From Sulfuricystis multivorans (lineage in GTDB: Bacteria; Pseudomonadota; Gammaproteobacteria; Burkholderiales; Rhodocyclaceae), in assembly GCF_003966565.1 (NCBI RefSeq), contig NZ_AP018719.1, positions 1 through 64,000 of the forward strand: 64,000 bases of DNA, given 5' to 3'. The position numbers were made by a program, and so were the translations under genes. Shown here one piece after another: positions 52,964-60,733 of this stretch; the stretch's first letter is position 1, and each line of letters opens with the position of its first letter. The notes below the pieces were generated by a model. The model did not search any database. It was given only the letters and a program-made list of their open reading frames with translations, and was not told where the DNA came from.

Positions 52964-53129
52964 CCGCGATCCTTCCCGGATCTTGATCGGGATAGGGGCG
53001 ATCAGGATACCTGACCGAGCCCCTCCCACACCGCCCGGCATGCGGGTCCGCACCTGGTGGTTCGAGAAGTTGTCCATCGGCTCGCAGCTTCGCTCCACGC
53101 TTCCTCCCCACACTCGGTCACCCTCATGC

Positions 53130-53209
53130 AGTTGCGCTTCGCTTCGTTCGCTGTGATCAACTTACGGGAGGACTTTCACTTCCAAGAGTGCGCCCGTGCC
53201 GGGCGCACA
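53130..53209 (+). repeat. Copy 2 of the ~80-bp inverted repeat
   Basis: Reverse complement of 41806-41880, with an extra CGCTT duplication near its left end. The stem GTGCGCCC-GTGCC-GGGCGCAC closes it. The 52964-53129 stretch before it has no gene. Confidence 0.8.
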
Positions 53210-53240
53210 CAAAAAAAAAAGCAGCCCTCGGGCTGCTTTT
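53209..53240 (-). terminator. Terminator of the 53254-53714 operon
   Basis: On the minus strand, AGCAGCCC-GA-GGGCTGCT is followed by a run of ten T. The plus strand has a TTTT on the other side, so it may work in both directions. Confidence 0.75.
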
Positions 53241-53253
53241 GATTTCTCGTTCC

Positions 53254-53454
53254 TTAGCGTTTCCGTTTTCTTGTTGAAGCGCAGGAGACTTCGGTGCTGG
53301 CGTTCATGTTGATAAAGCGAGCCGATCCGCTCGCGGACAGCTCTTCATGGATAGCTCTGGCAGCGCCTATCAAAGGCGCGAAATACAACCTTGGACCTTC
53401 GCGAGCGGCTTGCCAGAACTCATTAATGATGCCATGCCCTTTTTTCATTTCCAC
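53254..53454 (-). CDS. Small hypothetical protein
   Basis: 66 residues; AAGGAGATG lies upstream of ATG 53454. It overlaps the end of the membrane protein gene by 10 bp and ends in a Lys/Arg tail (ASTRKRKR). No family recognised. Confidence 0.5.
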   Translation of the reverse strand: MEMKKGHGIINEFWQAAREGPRLYFAPLIGAARAIHEELSASGSARFINMNASTEVSCASTRKRKR

Positions 53455-53714
53455 ATCTCCTTCACAGACTTGAAGGCGGTCACCACCAGGTAGATGATGA
53501 ACAACCCAGCATCTGCTACAAGAATAGCACGCTCTAGGAAGCTGAGCACCACGATGGTGAACCCATCGATTTGTGCAGCACCCAGGGCGTGGACGAGAAG
53601 GGACAGGCCCACAGCGGGAGCGCCAATGATCAAGAAAAGAACGCTACCGATGAAGGTGTGCCCGGCGAACTGGACAATTGGGGTCCAGAAAGACTTCTGA
53701 TTTTTGTTATGCAT
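53445..53714 (-). CDS. Small membrane protein behind a structured leader
   Basis: From ATG 53714, after AAAAAGGAGAAC, the product has 89 residues with two or three hydrophobic helices (FIGSVLFLIIGAPAVGLSLLV; AILVADAGLFIIYLVV). An in-frame extension to 53786 would run through the leader hairpin and is rejected. This is the first of seven genes with the shared leader. Confidence 0.6.
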   Translation of the reverse strand: MHNKNQKSFWTPIVQFAGHTFIGSVLFLIIGAPAVGLSLLVHALGAAQIDGFTIVVLSFLERAILVADAGLFIIYLVVTAFKSVKEMWK

Positions 53715-53751
53715 AGTGTTCTCCTTTTTGGGGTTGAAAAAAACCCGCCGG

Positions 53752-53785
53752 AGACCACACAGCATCCCCGTTAGGGACTTGTGCA
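53752..53785 (-). promoter_or_regulatory. Nested leader hairpin, copy 1
   Basis: On the minus strand: outer GCACA/TGTGT, inner GTCCC-TAAC-GGGGA-like stem. It is the weakest of the seven copies. No TGCGTTAT hairpin is seen upstream. Confidence 0.45.
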
Positions 53786-53815
53786 ATCCCCCAACGGGCG
53801 GTTAGTTGGCTAGGC

Positions 53816-53935
53816 TCAGGAATCGAGCTTCGCCAAATTGAGCAGCGTTTCTGCTAAGTCAGCCTGGTCAGCATACTTCATCTTTACAGCTCGCTTACTG
53901 CGATAAGCCGCAAGACACAGCGAGTTTAGGACCAA
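53816..53935 (-). CDS. Possible 39-residue protein
   Basis: A frame from TTG 53935 (AAGGG upstream) or ATG 53881 reads CLAAYRSKRAVKMKYADQA and LAETLLNLAKLDS, a regular, protein-like helix. It lies immediately upstream of the leader of the 53714 gene. It may be a small gene or the end of a broken one. Confidence 0.35.
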   Translation of the reverse strand: MVLNSLCLAAYRSKRAVKMKYADQADLAETLLNLAKLDS

Positions 53936-54085
53936 GCCAAGGGAAACCCTTGCAGGGTTAACCTAGCACGGGTTGAGACCCCACACCGCAAGGTGCAGGA
54001 TGAAATCAGCCTCTATCGCTTGGCTGCTGGCGTTCGTCCTCACGGATCAAAACCGGCGGCTCTTCTTTCTTAAAGAAGAGAAATA

Positions 54086-54126
54086 CTTTCTTGAGTAGCC
54101 TGTCCATTCAGGACTGCTCAAGAAAG
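54086..54126 (-). terminator. Large hairpin after the GHKL ATPase gene
   Basis: CTTTCTTGAG pairs with CTCAAGAAAG around an inner stem (GTCC/GGAC). A second hairpin, CTCTTCTT/AAGAAGAG, lies at about 54059-54080. The 53936-54085 stretch otherwise holds no gene. Confidence 0.6.
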
Positions 54127-54163
54127 GCCTCTCCCAGAGGGAAAGGCCAGAAGACAGTCGGGC

Positions 54164-55810
54164 TTATTCAGCTGTGACCGTCATGTTGCCGTCTGCGTCG
54201 AACTTCACGCGGAAGCTGCTATTGCGGAGGTTGGTCTTGTTACGGACGCCTGCATTGTAGAGACACTTCTTAAGGGTTTCTACAGCCGGCTCACCGGACA
54301 TGATCGCAACCAAGTCGTCAAAGAGAACAGCGTCGAGCTCGTAGTCGGTTTCGCAGTACTTATCGTTGGAGTCGGTGTAGGTCGATGCCTGCCGTAGTAC
54401 ATACCCGGCATGAGTGATGCCCTTGGGTACTAGGAACGTGCGCGAGCCACCCCACTCACCAGATCCAACAGCAACGGCCTCAGTCAGTGGATGCTTAATG
54501 CCGGCGATCGTGACCGACAGGTTCTCCATCAATTTCACGTCGCCATCGACCCAGCCACCGCTGAAGTGATCGGTGGCCACCGCGCGGCCGCTTACTTTCA
54601 CCTCCTCTTCTCCGAGATTCCGCAGGTGCTTTACTGCCCAATGCTGCTCGGGCAGCTCGCTCGAAACGAAAATGACCTTGGCTTTCTCCGCCCACATGAG
54701 GCGTGCGAAGTAATCGCCACAGTCTTCCTCGTTGTATTCGCGGAAGAGCATTACCGCTCCAGACACCACTTGGGTTTCCGTTATCTGCTCACTGCACTGA
54801 TACAGGAAACCGTCACCGTCTTCTACCAGCCTCGGTGTCTCTCCCACATAGGTCAGGACCTCGGTGGGCAAAACTGGCACGTCAGCCATTAGATCGAGAC
54901 ACTCCGCGTGCCTCGCTTTCGACCAGCAGGTCTTTACGAAGTCCGCAGGTGACATCTCCGCCTTTTTTGCTGCCAGATACTCCCGCCAGATCTCCTTCAG
55001 GGCCATATTGATATCCTTGGCTGCCTGTTGCGGGTCGATCAGGCTGTCGCGGTCCGGCATGCGCGGCATGTATCGCAGGTGGTCGACATGCACAATCGGG
55101 CGGATTTCTTTGCCGTAGTGGGGTGTGAAGCTTGATACATTGACCGGCAGACCCTGGCAGTAGACATAACCATAGGGCACGAACCATGTATTGGAATCGT
55201 CATGGATACCAGGGACGTGGATGAACCCAACGGACGTTTGCTTTCCTACCAGATTTGCTTGCGCGTGCGGCCGCGGCAACTCTTCTCCCCGCCAGAAGAC
55301 GGGAATAGCGAAGCCTTTGGCGTAGATGGCAAGCGCTTGACCTACTTTCTCCGCATCAAGCTTGCAGCCATGCAAAGTGATTCGCGTGCCGCCGATGAAG
55401 CTGGACGGCTCGACTGCGATTTTGCGCTTGGCAATCAGATCCTCCGAGGAGAACTGAATCTGCTTGCCTTTGCTTTCGACACGGACGCTCTCGGCGGCAA
55501 AACAAACCGAGAAAAAGCCAATGCCGAAAGGGCGTTCGCTATCCATCGTTTCCTGAGACCAGCCCGACTCAGCTACCGTGATGAGCGCACGGAAGTCGGC
55601 GATACCGCAGCCGTTGTCCGTGATCGTCAGGGAGGATTCCGAGACGTCGTAATCGAACACGATTGAGCTGGCACCAGCACGCCGGCCGTTCTGCAAACAT
55701 TCCGCGAGGACGGTGGTCGACGTGCTGAAGAGCGTTTTCAGGTGCTCCAGGAAGCGGGATTCGTTGACGCCGCTGGTGATGCTGTTGCTTTCGAGTGCTG
55801 CTTGATTCAT
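54164..55810 (-). CDS. GHKL (Hsp90-like) ATPase
   Basis: From ATG 55810, after AAGGAGATTTGCC, the product has 548 residues; an extension to 55918 would cross the leader hairpin. The N-terminal ATPase has the N box VLAECLQNGRRAGAS, G1 ITDNGCGIADF and G2 PFGIGFFSVCF. A transducer-like second domain follows to about residue 300, with an unassigned C-terminal half. Hsp90-, MutL- and MORC-like proteins share this layout. It is a single-gene unit with its own leader and terminator, next to an unknown gene of similar layout. Confidence 0.8.
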   Translation of the reverse strand: MNQAALESNSITSGVNESRFLEHLKTLFSTSTTVLAECLQNGRRAGASSIVFDYDVSESSLTITDNGCGIADFRALITVAESGWSQETMDSERPFGIGFFSVCFAAESVRVESKGKQIQFSSEDLIAKRKIAVEPSSFIGGTRITLHGCKLDAEKVGQALAIYAKGFAIPVFWRGEELPRPHAQANLVGKQTSVGFIHVPGIHDDSNTWFVPYGYVYCQGLPVNVSSFTPHYGKEIRPIVHVDHLRYMPRMPDRDSLIDPQQAAKDINMALKEIWREYLAAKKAEMSPADFVKTCWSKARHAECLDLMADVPVLPTEVLTYVGETPRLVEDGDGFLYQCSEQITETQVVSGAVMLFREYNEEDCGDYFARLMWAEKAKVIFVSSELPEQHWAVKHLRNLGEEEVKVSGRAVATDHFSGGWVDGDVKLMENLSVTIAGIKHPLTEAVAVGSGEWGGSRTFLVPKGITHAGYVLRQASTYTDSNDKYCETDYELDAVLFDDLVAIMSGEPAVETLKKCLYNAGVRNKTNLRNSSFRVKFDADGNMTVTAE

Positions 55811-55834
55811 GGCAAATCTCCTTGCAAGGAATTT

Positions 55835-55952
55835 GCGGGCAGCACTCCCCGGCGGGAAATGCCCCCGCAGGGTTGAAGATACCCAAGGCCCTTCGGCCAA
55901 AGGAAAAATGCGGTCCATAACGCAGGACGCGCGGGCGTTGGCCTCTCACGAG
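55835..55952 (-). promoter_or_regulatory. Structured leader, copy 2 (GHKL gene)
   Basis: Minus strand, 5' to 3': hairpin CTC-GTGA-GAG (55943-55952), AACGC, hairpin GTCC-TGCGTTAT-GGAC (55913-55928), then the nested hairpin with outer GCGGG/CCCGC and inner TTCCC/GGGGA stems (55835-55868), followed by the ribosome binding site. Confidence 0.7.
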
Positions 55953-55963
55953 ACAAAACCGAT

Positions 55964-56007
55964 GGTTTTCTTGAATGCCCTGGTCTTGCAGGACGCTCAA
56001 GAAAACC
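55964..56007 (-). terminator. Large hairpin after the 56036 gene
   Basis: GGTTTTCTTGA and TCAAGAAAACC pair across an inner GC-rich hairpin (GTCC/GGAC-like). It ends the 56036-57361 transcript. Confidence 0.65.
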
Positions 56008-56035
56008 GCCCTTGCGGACGGTAAGGAGCGAATCC

Positions 56036-57361
56036 TTAATGGTCGGTTTGGCTGTATTTCAGCACCTTCGCAAGCATGATTTCGTTGAGTTCGTCTTTAG
56101 CATGCTTGATACCGAGATAGCCCCAGCTTTCATCTGCTTCGTCCTCGATGATCCGGCCGGTTGAGCGATCGATCACGTAACACAGCACGCCATAGACGTT
56201 GCCGTTCACCCAATCGTTGTACTCCTCGAGGACACCATTGCAGTATTCCACTGCCTTGGCATTCATCAGGGAGTCCAGCGCCTTCCGGTCGATGGGTTTG
56301 GAACTTGCCGCGACCATTTGATCGAGCGCTTCACGCCACTTCCAGCCTTTGCCTTCCCCCACCCAGGTTGAACCGTCCAGGGTGAATCTGGCATGCAGCG
56401 GATCGGTCTCGCTGCCGAGCGCACCAAACCAGGCAACCTGGCCGATGCCAAGTTCAGAAAGCACATTCGACAGGATATTGTCTATGGCATCCTGATCAGG
56501 CACCCACACTGCGGCGGCGCGAGACGTATCCCAAAGGCAATTCATTCCGGTCCCGCTCACAGAGTAGGCGAAGCCGCCGTGCTCATAGATGTCGAGGGGA
56601 ATGGCCAAGGGATTACCCACTTCGCCAGCTGAGAATGCTTCATCCCAGCAGGCCTCAACCTCAGATTCTGAGATAAGGTCTGCTAGCGGTTGAAGATCAT
56701 CCTGCAGCTTGCTGTCCAGTCGATTCCAGAAGCGGACGCCGTAGAGAGCGTCTGCTATGTAATCGAGGGCATATTTCCAGCCTTCCTGGTCAATCGCGAA
56801 CTGAATCACGTTTTCCAGGCTCGCTTTCGATACGGGACGACCGGTAGCACGCAAGCGGTGCATTAGCCGCGTGAGAAGCGAGAGATCGTTGCTGAGCCTT
56901 TTCATCACACGCTTCACGATCCGGTCCGTAACGACTTGGCATGAGAAATCCTTGTTGCCATCGCCGTCAAGGCCGAGCGCAGCGTAATAGCTTCGCTGCT
57001 CATCAGCATCACCACGCCATTTGCTGGCGTGATAGATGTTGCCGTTGGCCATACCCGGTTCACAGGGATTCAGGTAACTCGAATCCTGGTCATAAGCAAG
57101 GCCACCAGCGATGATGATGCCGCGATCGAGGACCACCATGCGTTCTTCGATGTCCGGAGAGATGCGCATGCAGCGGCGAACATCGATGGTGTCTTCGTCC
57201 TGATTTTCTCCGGACACCGGAACCTCGCCGATGCTGTAAGACACTTCCACGACTCCGGGCAACGCTTGCGCGCGTGTGGAGAAAGTGGCGTTTTCCAATG
57301 CTATGACCGTTTCCGGCCGAAGAACCTTCTTATTTAAAGCAGCTTCTTTGTTGCTAAACAT
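56036..57361 (-). CDS. Hypothetical protein, 441 residues
   Basis: A soluble, acidic protein. The N-terminal part is beta-rich (VVEVSYSIGEVPV, ISPDIEERMVVLDRGIIIAGG); a helical middle (VVTDRIVKRVMKRLSNDL) and an acidic C-terminal half follow. No motif or family recognised. AACGGAGGTATCCC precedes the ATG. It shares leader and terminator style with the GHKL gene and could be its partner; this is inference from position. Confidence 0.6.
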   Translation of the reverse strand: MFSNKEAALNKKVLRPETVIALENATFSTRAQALPGVVEVSYSIGEVPVSGENQDEDTIDVRRCMRISPDIEERMVVLDRGIIIAGGLAYDQDSSYLNPCEPGMANGNIYHASKWRGDADEQRSYYAALGLDGDGNKDFSCQVVTDRIVKRVMKRLSNDLSLLTRLMHRLRATGRPVSKASLENVIQFAIDQEGWKYALDYIADALYGVRFWNRLDSKLQDDLQPLADLISESEVEACWDEAFSAGEVGNPLAIPLDIYEHGGFAYSVSGTGMNCLWDTSRAAAVWVPDQDAIDNILSNVLSELGIGQVAWFGALGSETDPLHARFTLDGSTWVGEGKGWKWREALDQMVAASSKPIDRKALDSLMNAKAVEYCNGVLEEYNDWVNGNVYGVLCYVIDRSTGRIIEDEADESWGYLGIKHAKDELNEIMLAKVLKYSQTDH

Positions 57362-57379
57362 GGGATACCTCCGTTAAAC

Positions 57380-57490
57380 AGGGGCCCATGCTCCCCGGTG
57401 GGGAATGTGGCCCCACAAGGGAAAGACGATAGTGATACTCGTCAGTGGCAGGTCATAACGCAGACCAGTTCGCGTCCTCGGACACCCGAG
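57380..57490 (-). promoter_or_regulatory. Structured leader, copy 3 (56036 gene)
   Basis: Minus strand: hairpin CTCGG-GTGT-CCGAG (57477-57490), ACGC, hairpin GGTC-TGCGTTAT-GACC (57451-57466), and nested hairpin with outer GGGGCC/GGCCCC and inner TCCCC-ACC-GGGGA (57380-57414). The stems differ from other copies but pair perfectly. Confidence 0.75.
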
Positions 57491-57575
57491 AGAACTAGAA
57501 ACCCCTATGTCAGTGGGTTATGATCTGTTTGAGGCATTGATTTGCCTCGTATTTCATCACTAGGAGAAAAACGCA

Positions 57576-57860
57576 ATGAATAAATCCGAACTCGTGGACG
57601 CCATCGCTGCCGGCGCCGACATTAACAAAGCAGCTGCAGGCAAGATCCTGGACGCATTCATCGACACCATCATAGCTGCCGTCGCCAAGGGCGATCAGGT
57701 GACCCTGGTGGGCTTTGGTTCCTTCAAGGCTTCCACCCGGGCTGCGCGCACCGGCAAGAATCCGAAGACCGGCGCCAAGATCAAGATTCCGGCAACCACG
57801 GTGCCGAGGTTTTCCGCCGGCGCCGGCTTCAAAGCGGCCGTGGCGAAAAGGAAGAAATAA
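57576..57860 (+). CDS. hup: HU-family nucleoid protein
   Basis: The 94-residue product matches HU: MNKSELVDAIAAGADINKAA, VTLVGFGSFKASTRAARTG, NPKTGAKIKIPATTVPRFSAG and the basic C terminus. HU bends DNA, helps origin opening and partition, and often appears on large plasmids. CTAGGAG precedes the ATG, and a hairpin GAGGCA-TTGATT-TGCCTC lies in the leader. It diverges from the 56036 unit and is the only plus-strand gene in this block. Confidence 0.93.
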   Translation: MNKSELVDAIAAGADINKAAAGKILDAFIDTIIAAVAKGDQVTLVGFGSFKASTRAARTGKNPKTGAKIKIPATTVPRFSAGAGFKAAVAKRKK

Positions 57861-57870
57861 CGCCTCGCTC

Positions 57871-57928
57871 AGTTTTCCAGGCGGCCTGCATCAGACCGTC
57901 TGGAAAACTCCCCGACAAGGACGGGGAG
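57871..57928. terminator. Terminator pair between HU and the Toprim gene
   Basis: AGTTTTCCAG (57871-57880) pairs with CTGGAAAACT (57900-57909) around an inner CGG/CCG stem. A second hairpin, CCCCG/CGGGG, follows at about 57910-57926. The first suits HU, the second the convergent Toprim gene. Confidence 0.65.
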
Positions 57929-57947
57929 AAGTTGGTGAATCACGTGA

Positions 57948-58997
57948 TTAAGCTGCCTTGAGAGCATTGACACCTTCGAGGACATCCAGCCAGTCAATCC
58001 CTTTCCTTCCTTCAGGGATATCGCTAGGTGGGAGTTCTACGCCAGCCTGGATACCGCATTTCCACAGCCGCTCCGCCAACGCCTTTGCAGCTTCCTGCCC
58101 ATGACCGCTTGGGTGGAATTTGCTCGGGCTGTCTTTGTCAGCAAAAATCGTGACGCGCTTGATGCCCGGAGGAGGAATAAATTCCGCCATCAGGCCGGCC
58201 GTAACGGTTGCCCAGCAAGGAATGCCAGTCATTTCCGTCACAGCAAGCGCCGTCTCGATGCCTTCGGCCACCGCGATGGTGTCCATAGCCGGGAAAAGTC
58301 TAATGGCCGCACCTTGCAGCGGGCGGTAGCTCGCATGGGGGCACAGCTTCTTCGGCGACTCGACGGGGGCCTTGCGACCATCCTCCGAGAGGAACGTCCG
58401 GTGAATGGTCACCGGAGTGCCATCGGGTGCCATCACGCAGGCCATGAAACCTGGGAAGTGTCCGACCAGCTCGCCTTTCTCGTAATAGGCCATCGACGGG
58501 TGAAAACGAACGCTCTGGAGATTACGAGGCGGCTTCAGTCCGCGTCCCATCAGGTATATCCAGAACAAACGTGCTTCGTCGCTCTTGATGGAGCGGCCGC
58601 CGTTCCAGAGAGCCATGAGACGCTGCCGGATCGCGGCATCTTCACGGGCAGTGTCACGCTTGCGCGTTTCACGACAGACAGGAGTCAACTCGGGCTTTTC
58701 ACCCAAAATCATCCGACCTATCTCTGACAACGTGTCCTTGAACGTCCAGTCATTCACTGCCCCGATCAGCGCAATACCGTCGGGCCAGTTTCCGCAGGTA
58801 CAAACACCGCCACCAGTGTCAACAACGTCACGATAGACCCGGAAATCACGAGCCCCTCCATGCATCGGGCAGTCTATATGCACGAGCCCAGGACGATCCA
58901 ACGCAGGAGATATCGACGGCGCTAGCGTCCGGATGATCCGGTCCCACATGCCAGCGGCTTTGGCCTTGACATCCTTTTTGCAGATGCTTTTCGACAT
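57948..58997 (-). CDS. Toprim-domain protein with zinc finger
   Basis: From ATG 58997 the product has 349 residues. An N-terminal finger (CPMHGGARDFRVY and CTCGNWPDG) resembles phage primase/helicase fingers. The middle reads FHPSMAYYEKGELVGHFPG. Toprim follows: IAVAEGIETALAVTEMTG, then RVTIFADKDSP and HGQEAAKALAERL (E and D-x-D-like). Such proteins are common on plasmids and may act as primases or DNA-processing factors. An intact catalytic Glu and Asp are visible. Confidence 0.82.
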   Translation of the reverse strand: MSKSICKKDVKAKAAGMWDRIIRTLAPSISPALDRPGLVHIDCPMHGGARDFRVYRDVVDTGGGVCTCGNWPDGIALIGAVNDWTFKDTLSEIGRMILGEKPELTPVCRETRKRDTAREDAAIRQRLMALWNGGRSIKSDEARLFWIYLMGRGLKPPRNLQSVRFHPSMAYYEKGELVGHFPGFMACVMAPDGTPVTIHRTFLSEDGRKAPVESPKKLCPHASYRPLQGAAIRLFPAMDTIAVAEGIETALAVTEMTGIPCWATVTAGLMAEFIPPPGIKRVTIFADKDSPSKFHPSGHGQEAAKALAERLWKCGIQAGVELPPSDIPEGRKGIDWLDVLEGVNALKAA

Positions 58998-59015
58998 GGT
59001 GTTTCCTTTAACAAA

Positions 59016-59124
59016 GGGCACCATGCCCCCTGTCGGGAGATGGGCCCGACCAGAGGATCCTCACCAAACATCGGTGAGGGCAGCAGCTCATTACGCAGAG
59101 CCGTAAGCGTTCTCGGTCACCCGA
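59016..59124 (-). promoter_or_regulatory. Structured leader, copy 4 (Toprim gene)
   Basis: Minus strand: TCGG-GTGA-CCGA (59113-59124), AACGC, GCTC-TGCGTAAT-GAGC (59086-59101), and nested hairpin with outer GGGCCC/GTGCCC-like and inner CTCCC-GACA-GGGGG (59016-59047). Confidence 0.7.
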
Positions 59125-59221
59125 AAAAACCTTGCTTTTCGCCGCCCCCGTTGGCACAGGAGCGCTGAGAAGCCCCCTCCAGCCGGAAGGGGAAAGGATG
59201 CGAACACCTTGAAGTGCAGCG

Positions 59222-59614
59222 TTAGACCTGCATCGCCAGATCGGCGTAGCAGACCTCGAGCGCAGCTTCACGGTCATCCGCTTCAGCCTGGTAGTAATCA
59301 CGACGCTCAAGCAACGCCTCAAGAATGGCGTCCACCAAGAAGGTGTAGGCCATCTTGGACGGGTTCTGGTGGCCAGAGCTGTGACGCCACACCACCCGGT
59401 ACTGCTGATCCGGATAGGCGCGGACTTCGAGGTGATAGTAGTACCGCCAATCACTGCCGACGCGGCACGACCACAACACCGCCCCCTCTTCCGGGATGGA
59501 GTTGATGGCGAGCTGGGCCGCTGCTGCCACGGCATCCAGATAGGCGGCTTTAGCGAGGGGAATGACTTTGTTGCCGGACTTCCGCAGCGTGGCGATCATG
59601 GGAAAGCTTTTCAT
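59222..59614 (-). CDS. Hypothetical protein, 130 residues
   Basis: A helical N-terminal part (LAKAAYLDAVAAAAQLAIN) leads into a beta-hairpin (LWSCRVGSDWRYYYHLEVRA) and a Glu/Ala-rich end. No family recognised. CAAGGAG precedes ATG 59614. Confidence 0.6.
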   Translation of the reverse strand: MKSFPMIATLRKSGNKVIPLAKAAYLDAVAAAAQLAINSIPEEGAVLWSCRVGSDWRYYYHLEVRAYPDQQYRVVWRHSSGHQNPSKMAYTFLVDAILEALLERRDYYQAEADDREAALEVCYADLAMQV

Positions 59615-59633
59615 GGTGCAACTCCTTGGTAGA

Positions 59634-59739
59634 GAGGAGCACCACTCCCTGTCGGGAGTTGTGCCCCCGACGGGAACCTCACGAAGGTGAGGGGATAGCT
59701 GCTCATAACGCAGAGCAGTAGGCGTTTCCGATCACTCGG
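59634..59739 (-). promoter_or_regulatory. Structured leader, copy 5
   Basis: Minus strand: CCGA-GTGA-TCGG (59728-59739), AACGC, GCTC-TGCGTTAT-GAGC (59701-59716), and nested hairpin with outer GGGCAC/GTGCTC and inner ACTCCC-GAC-AGGGAGT (59634-59668). The first stem swaps base pairs relative to copy 4 and still pairs. Confidence 0.75.
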
Positions 59740-59754
59740 GAAAACCGGTCATGC

Positions 59755-59795
59755 AGCTTTTCGGAGCGTCCTCAACGAAGGCGCTTTGAAAAGCT
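59755..59795 (-). terminator. Large hairpin after the 59834 gene
   Basis: AGCTTTTC pairs with GAAAAGCT around an inner AGCG/CGCT stem. Confidence 0.6.
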
Positions 59796-59833
59796 CCCCA
59801 ACCAGAGGTCAGGGAGAACTGCCGGGCTCCTCA

Positions 59834-60298
59834 TCAGAACCGCGCGCGAAGAAAGGCGGAGCGAGCGGCGGCGTCAATCGCCATGCGATTACCGATTACC
59901 GCCGAGGCAGAACCGACCGTGGAATCGACGATGATGTTGCCAATGCTGTTTTGCTGGGCGCGAACGGCTTCTTGACGCTCTTCCATCGTCTTGTACTGTG
60001 CATAGACTTTGGTAAGACGCATCATGACTTCAGGCTTTTTGGCCTCGCGTTGATCTTCGGGATACTGAGCCAGGATCTGATCAGCAGCCTTGTCGATCTC
60101 GGCGTTTTCGCGCGCCTTGCGATCTTCTTCGGATTCCTGAGTTACGGCCTCCTTGGCCGCGTCGACGACAGAATGAACACCCTTGCTCAGAAGACGCGAG
60201 GCAGCGTCGACGAGAAGTCCGGTCAGCAGGTCGGCACGAGCAGGGGTGCTGGCGACAAGCAGGGCGAAAAGAAGAGACAGGGTGATACGTGCTTTCAT
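59834..60298 (-). CDS. Exported protein with charged helical body
   Basis: 154 residues with a signal peptide (ITLSLLFALLVASTPARA). The mature part is helical and highly charged (ESEEDRKARENAEIDKAADQ). No family recognised. GAAGGAG precedes the ATG. Confidence 0.6.
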   Translation of the reverse strand: MKARITLSLLFALLVASTPARADLLTGLLVDAASRLLSKGVHSVVDAAKEAVTQESEEDRKARENAEIDKAADQILAQYPEDQREAKKPEVMMRLTKVYAQYKTMEERQEAVRAQQNSIGNIIVDSTVGSASAVIGNRMAIDAAARSAFLRARF

Positions 60299-60324
60299 GG
60301 TGGAACTCCTTCGATAAACGAAAA

Positions 60325-60437
60325 GGGCACCATGACCCCTGTCGGGGAAGGTGCCCCGATCAGGGAAGTGTCGCCGTGGCGACGGTGAGCGGCTTCGATC
60401 ACGTCCGAAGCAGTAAGGGACGAGCTGATAACTCAGC
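60325..60437 (-). promoter_or_regulatory. Structured leader, copy 6
   Basis: Minus strand: hairpin GCTG-AGTTAT-CAGC (60424-60437), and nested hairpin with outer GGGCACC/GGTGCCC and inner CCCC-GACA-GGGG (60325-60357). The GTGA hairpin is not clear here. Confidence 0.7.
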
Positions 60438-60445
60438 CAAGTAAA

Positions 60446-60486
60446 GGGTCTTCTTTATGCGACCAGTGGTCTCATAAAGAAGACCC
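60446..60486 (-). terminator. Large hairpin after the 60519 gene
   Basis: GGGTCTTCTTTATG pairs with CATAAAGAAGACCC around an inner GACC/GGTC stem, a 14-bp outer stem. Confidence 0.7.
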
Positions 60487-60518
60487 CTCGAAAGATCGAA
60501 AGGGTCTAATGCTGCAAG

Positions 60519-60716
60519 TTAACGACGATGTGTGGAAATGACGGATTTTGCATCCCGAAACGCATGGAGCGCAGCAGAAAGCTTGGCACCGACAAATCCA
60601 AGGACGAAGCCGAAGAGCACGACTTTTCCAGCAAGCAGAGCCTGTTCAAAAGAATGGCCAGCAACCAGATAGGCGATGCTCAGAGCAGCGATCCAAACTA
60701 TCATCATAACTTTCAT
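60519..60716 (-). CDS. Small two-helix membrane protein
   Basis: From ATG 60716, after TAGGAGACACTGTG, the product has 65 residues with two hydrophobic helices (VMMIVWIAALSIAYLVAG; VVLFGFVLGFVGAKLSAAL). A longer frame reaching 61007 crosses two hairpins and is rejected. No family recognised. Confidence 0.6.
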   Translation of the reverse strand: MKVMMIVWIAALSIAYLVAGHSFEQALLAGKVVLFGFVLGFVGAKLSAALHAFRDAKSVISTHRR

Positions 60717-60733
60717 CACAGTGTCTCCTAAAA

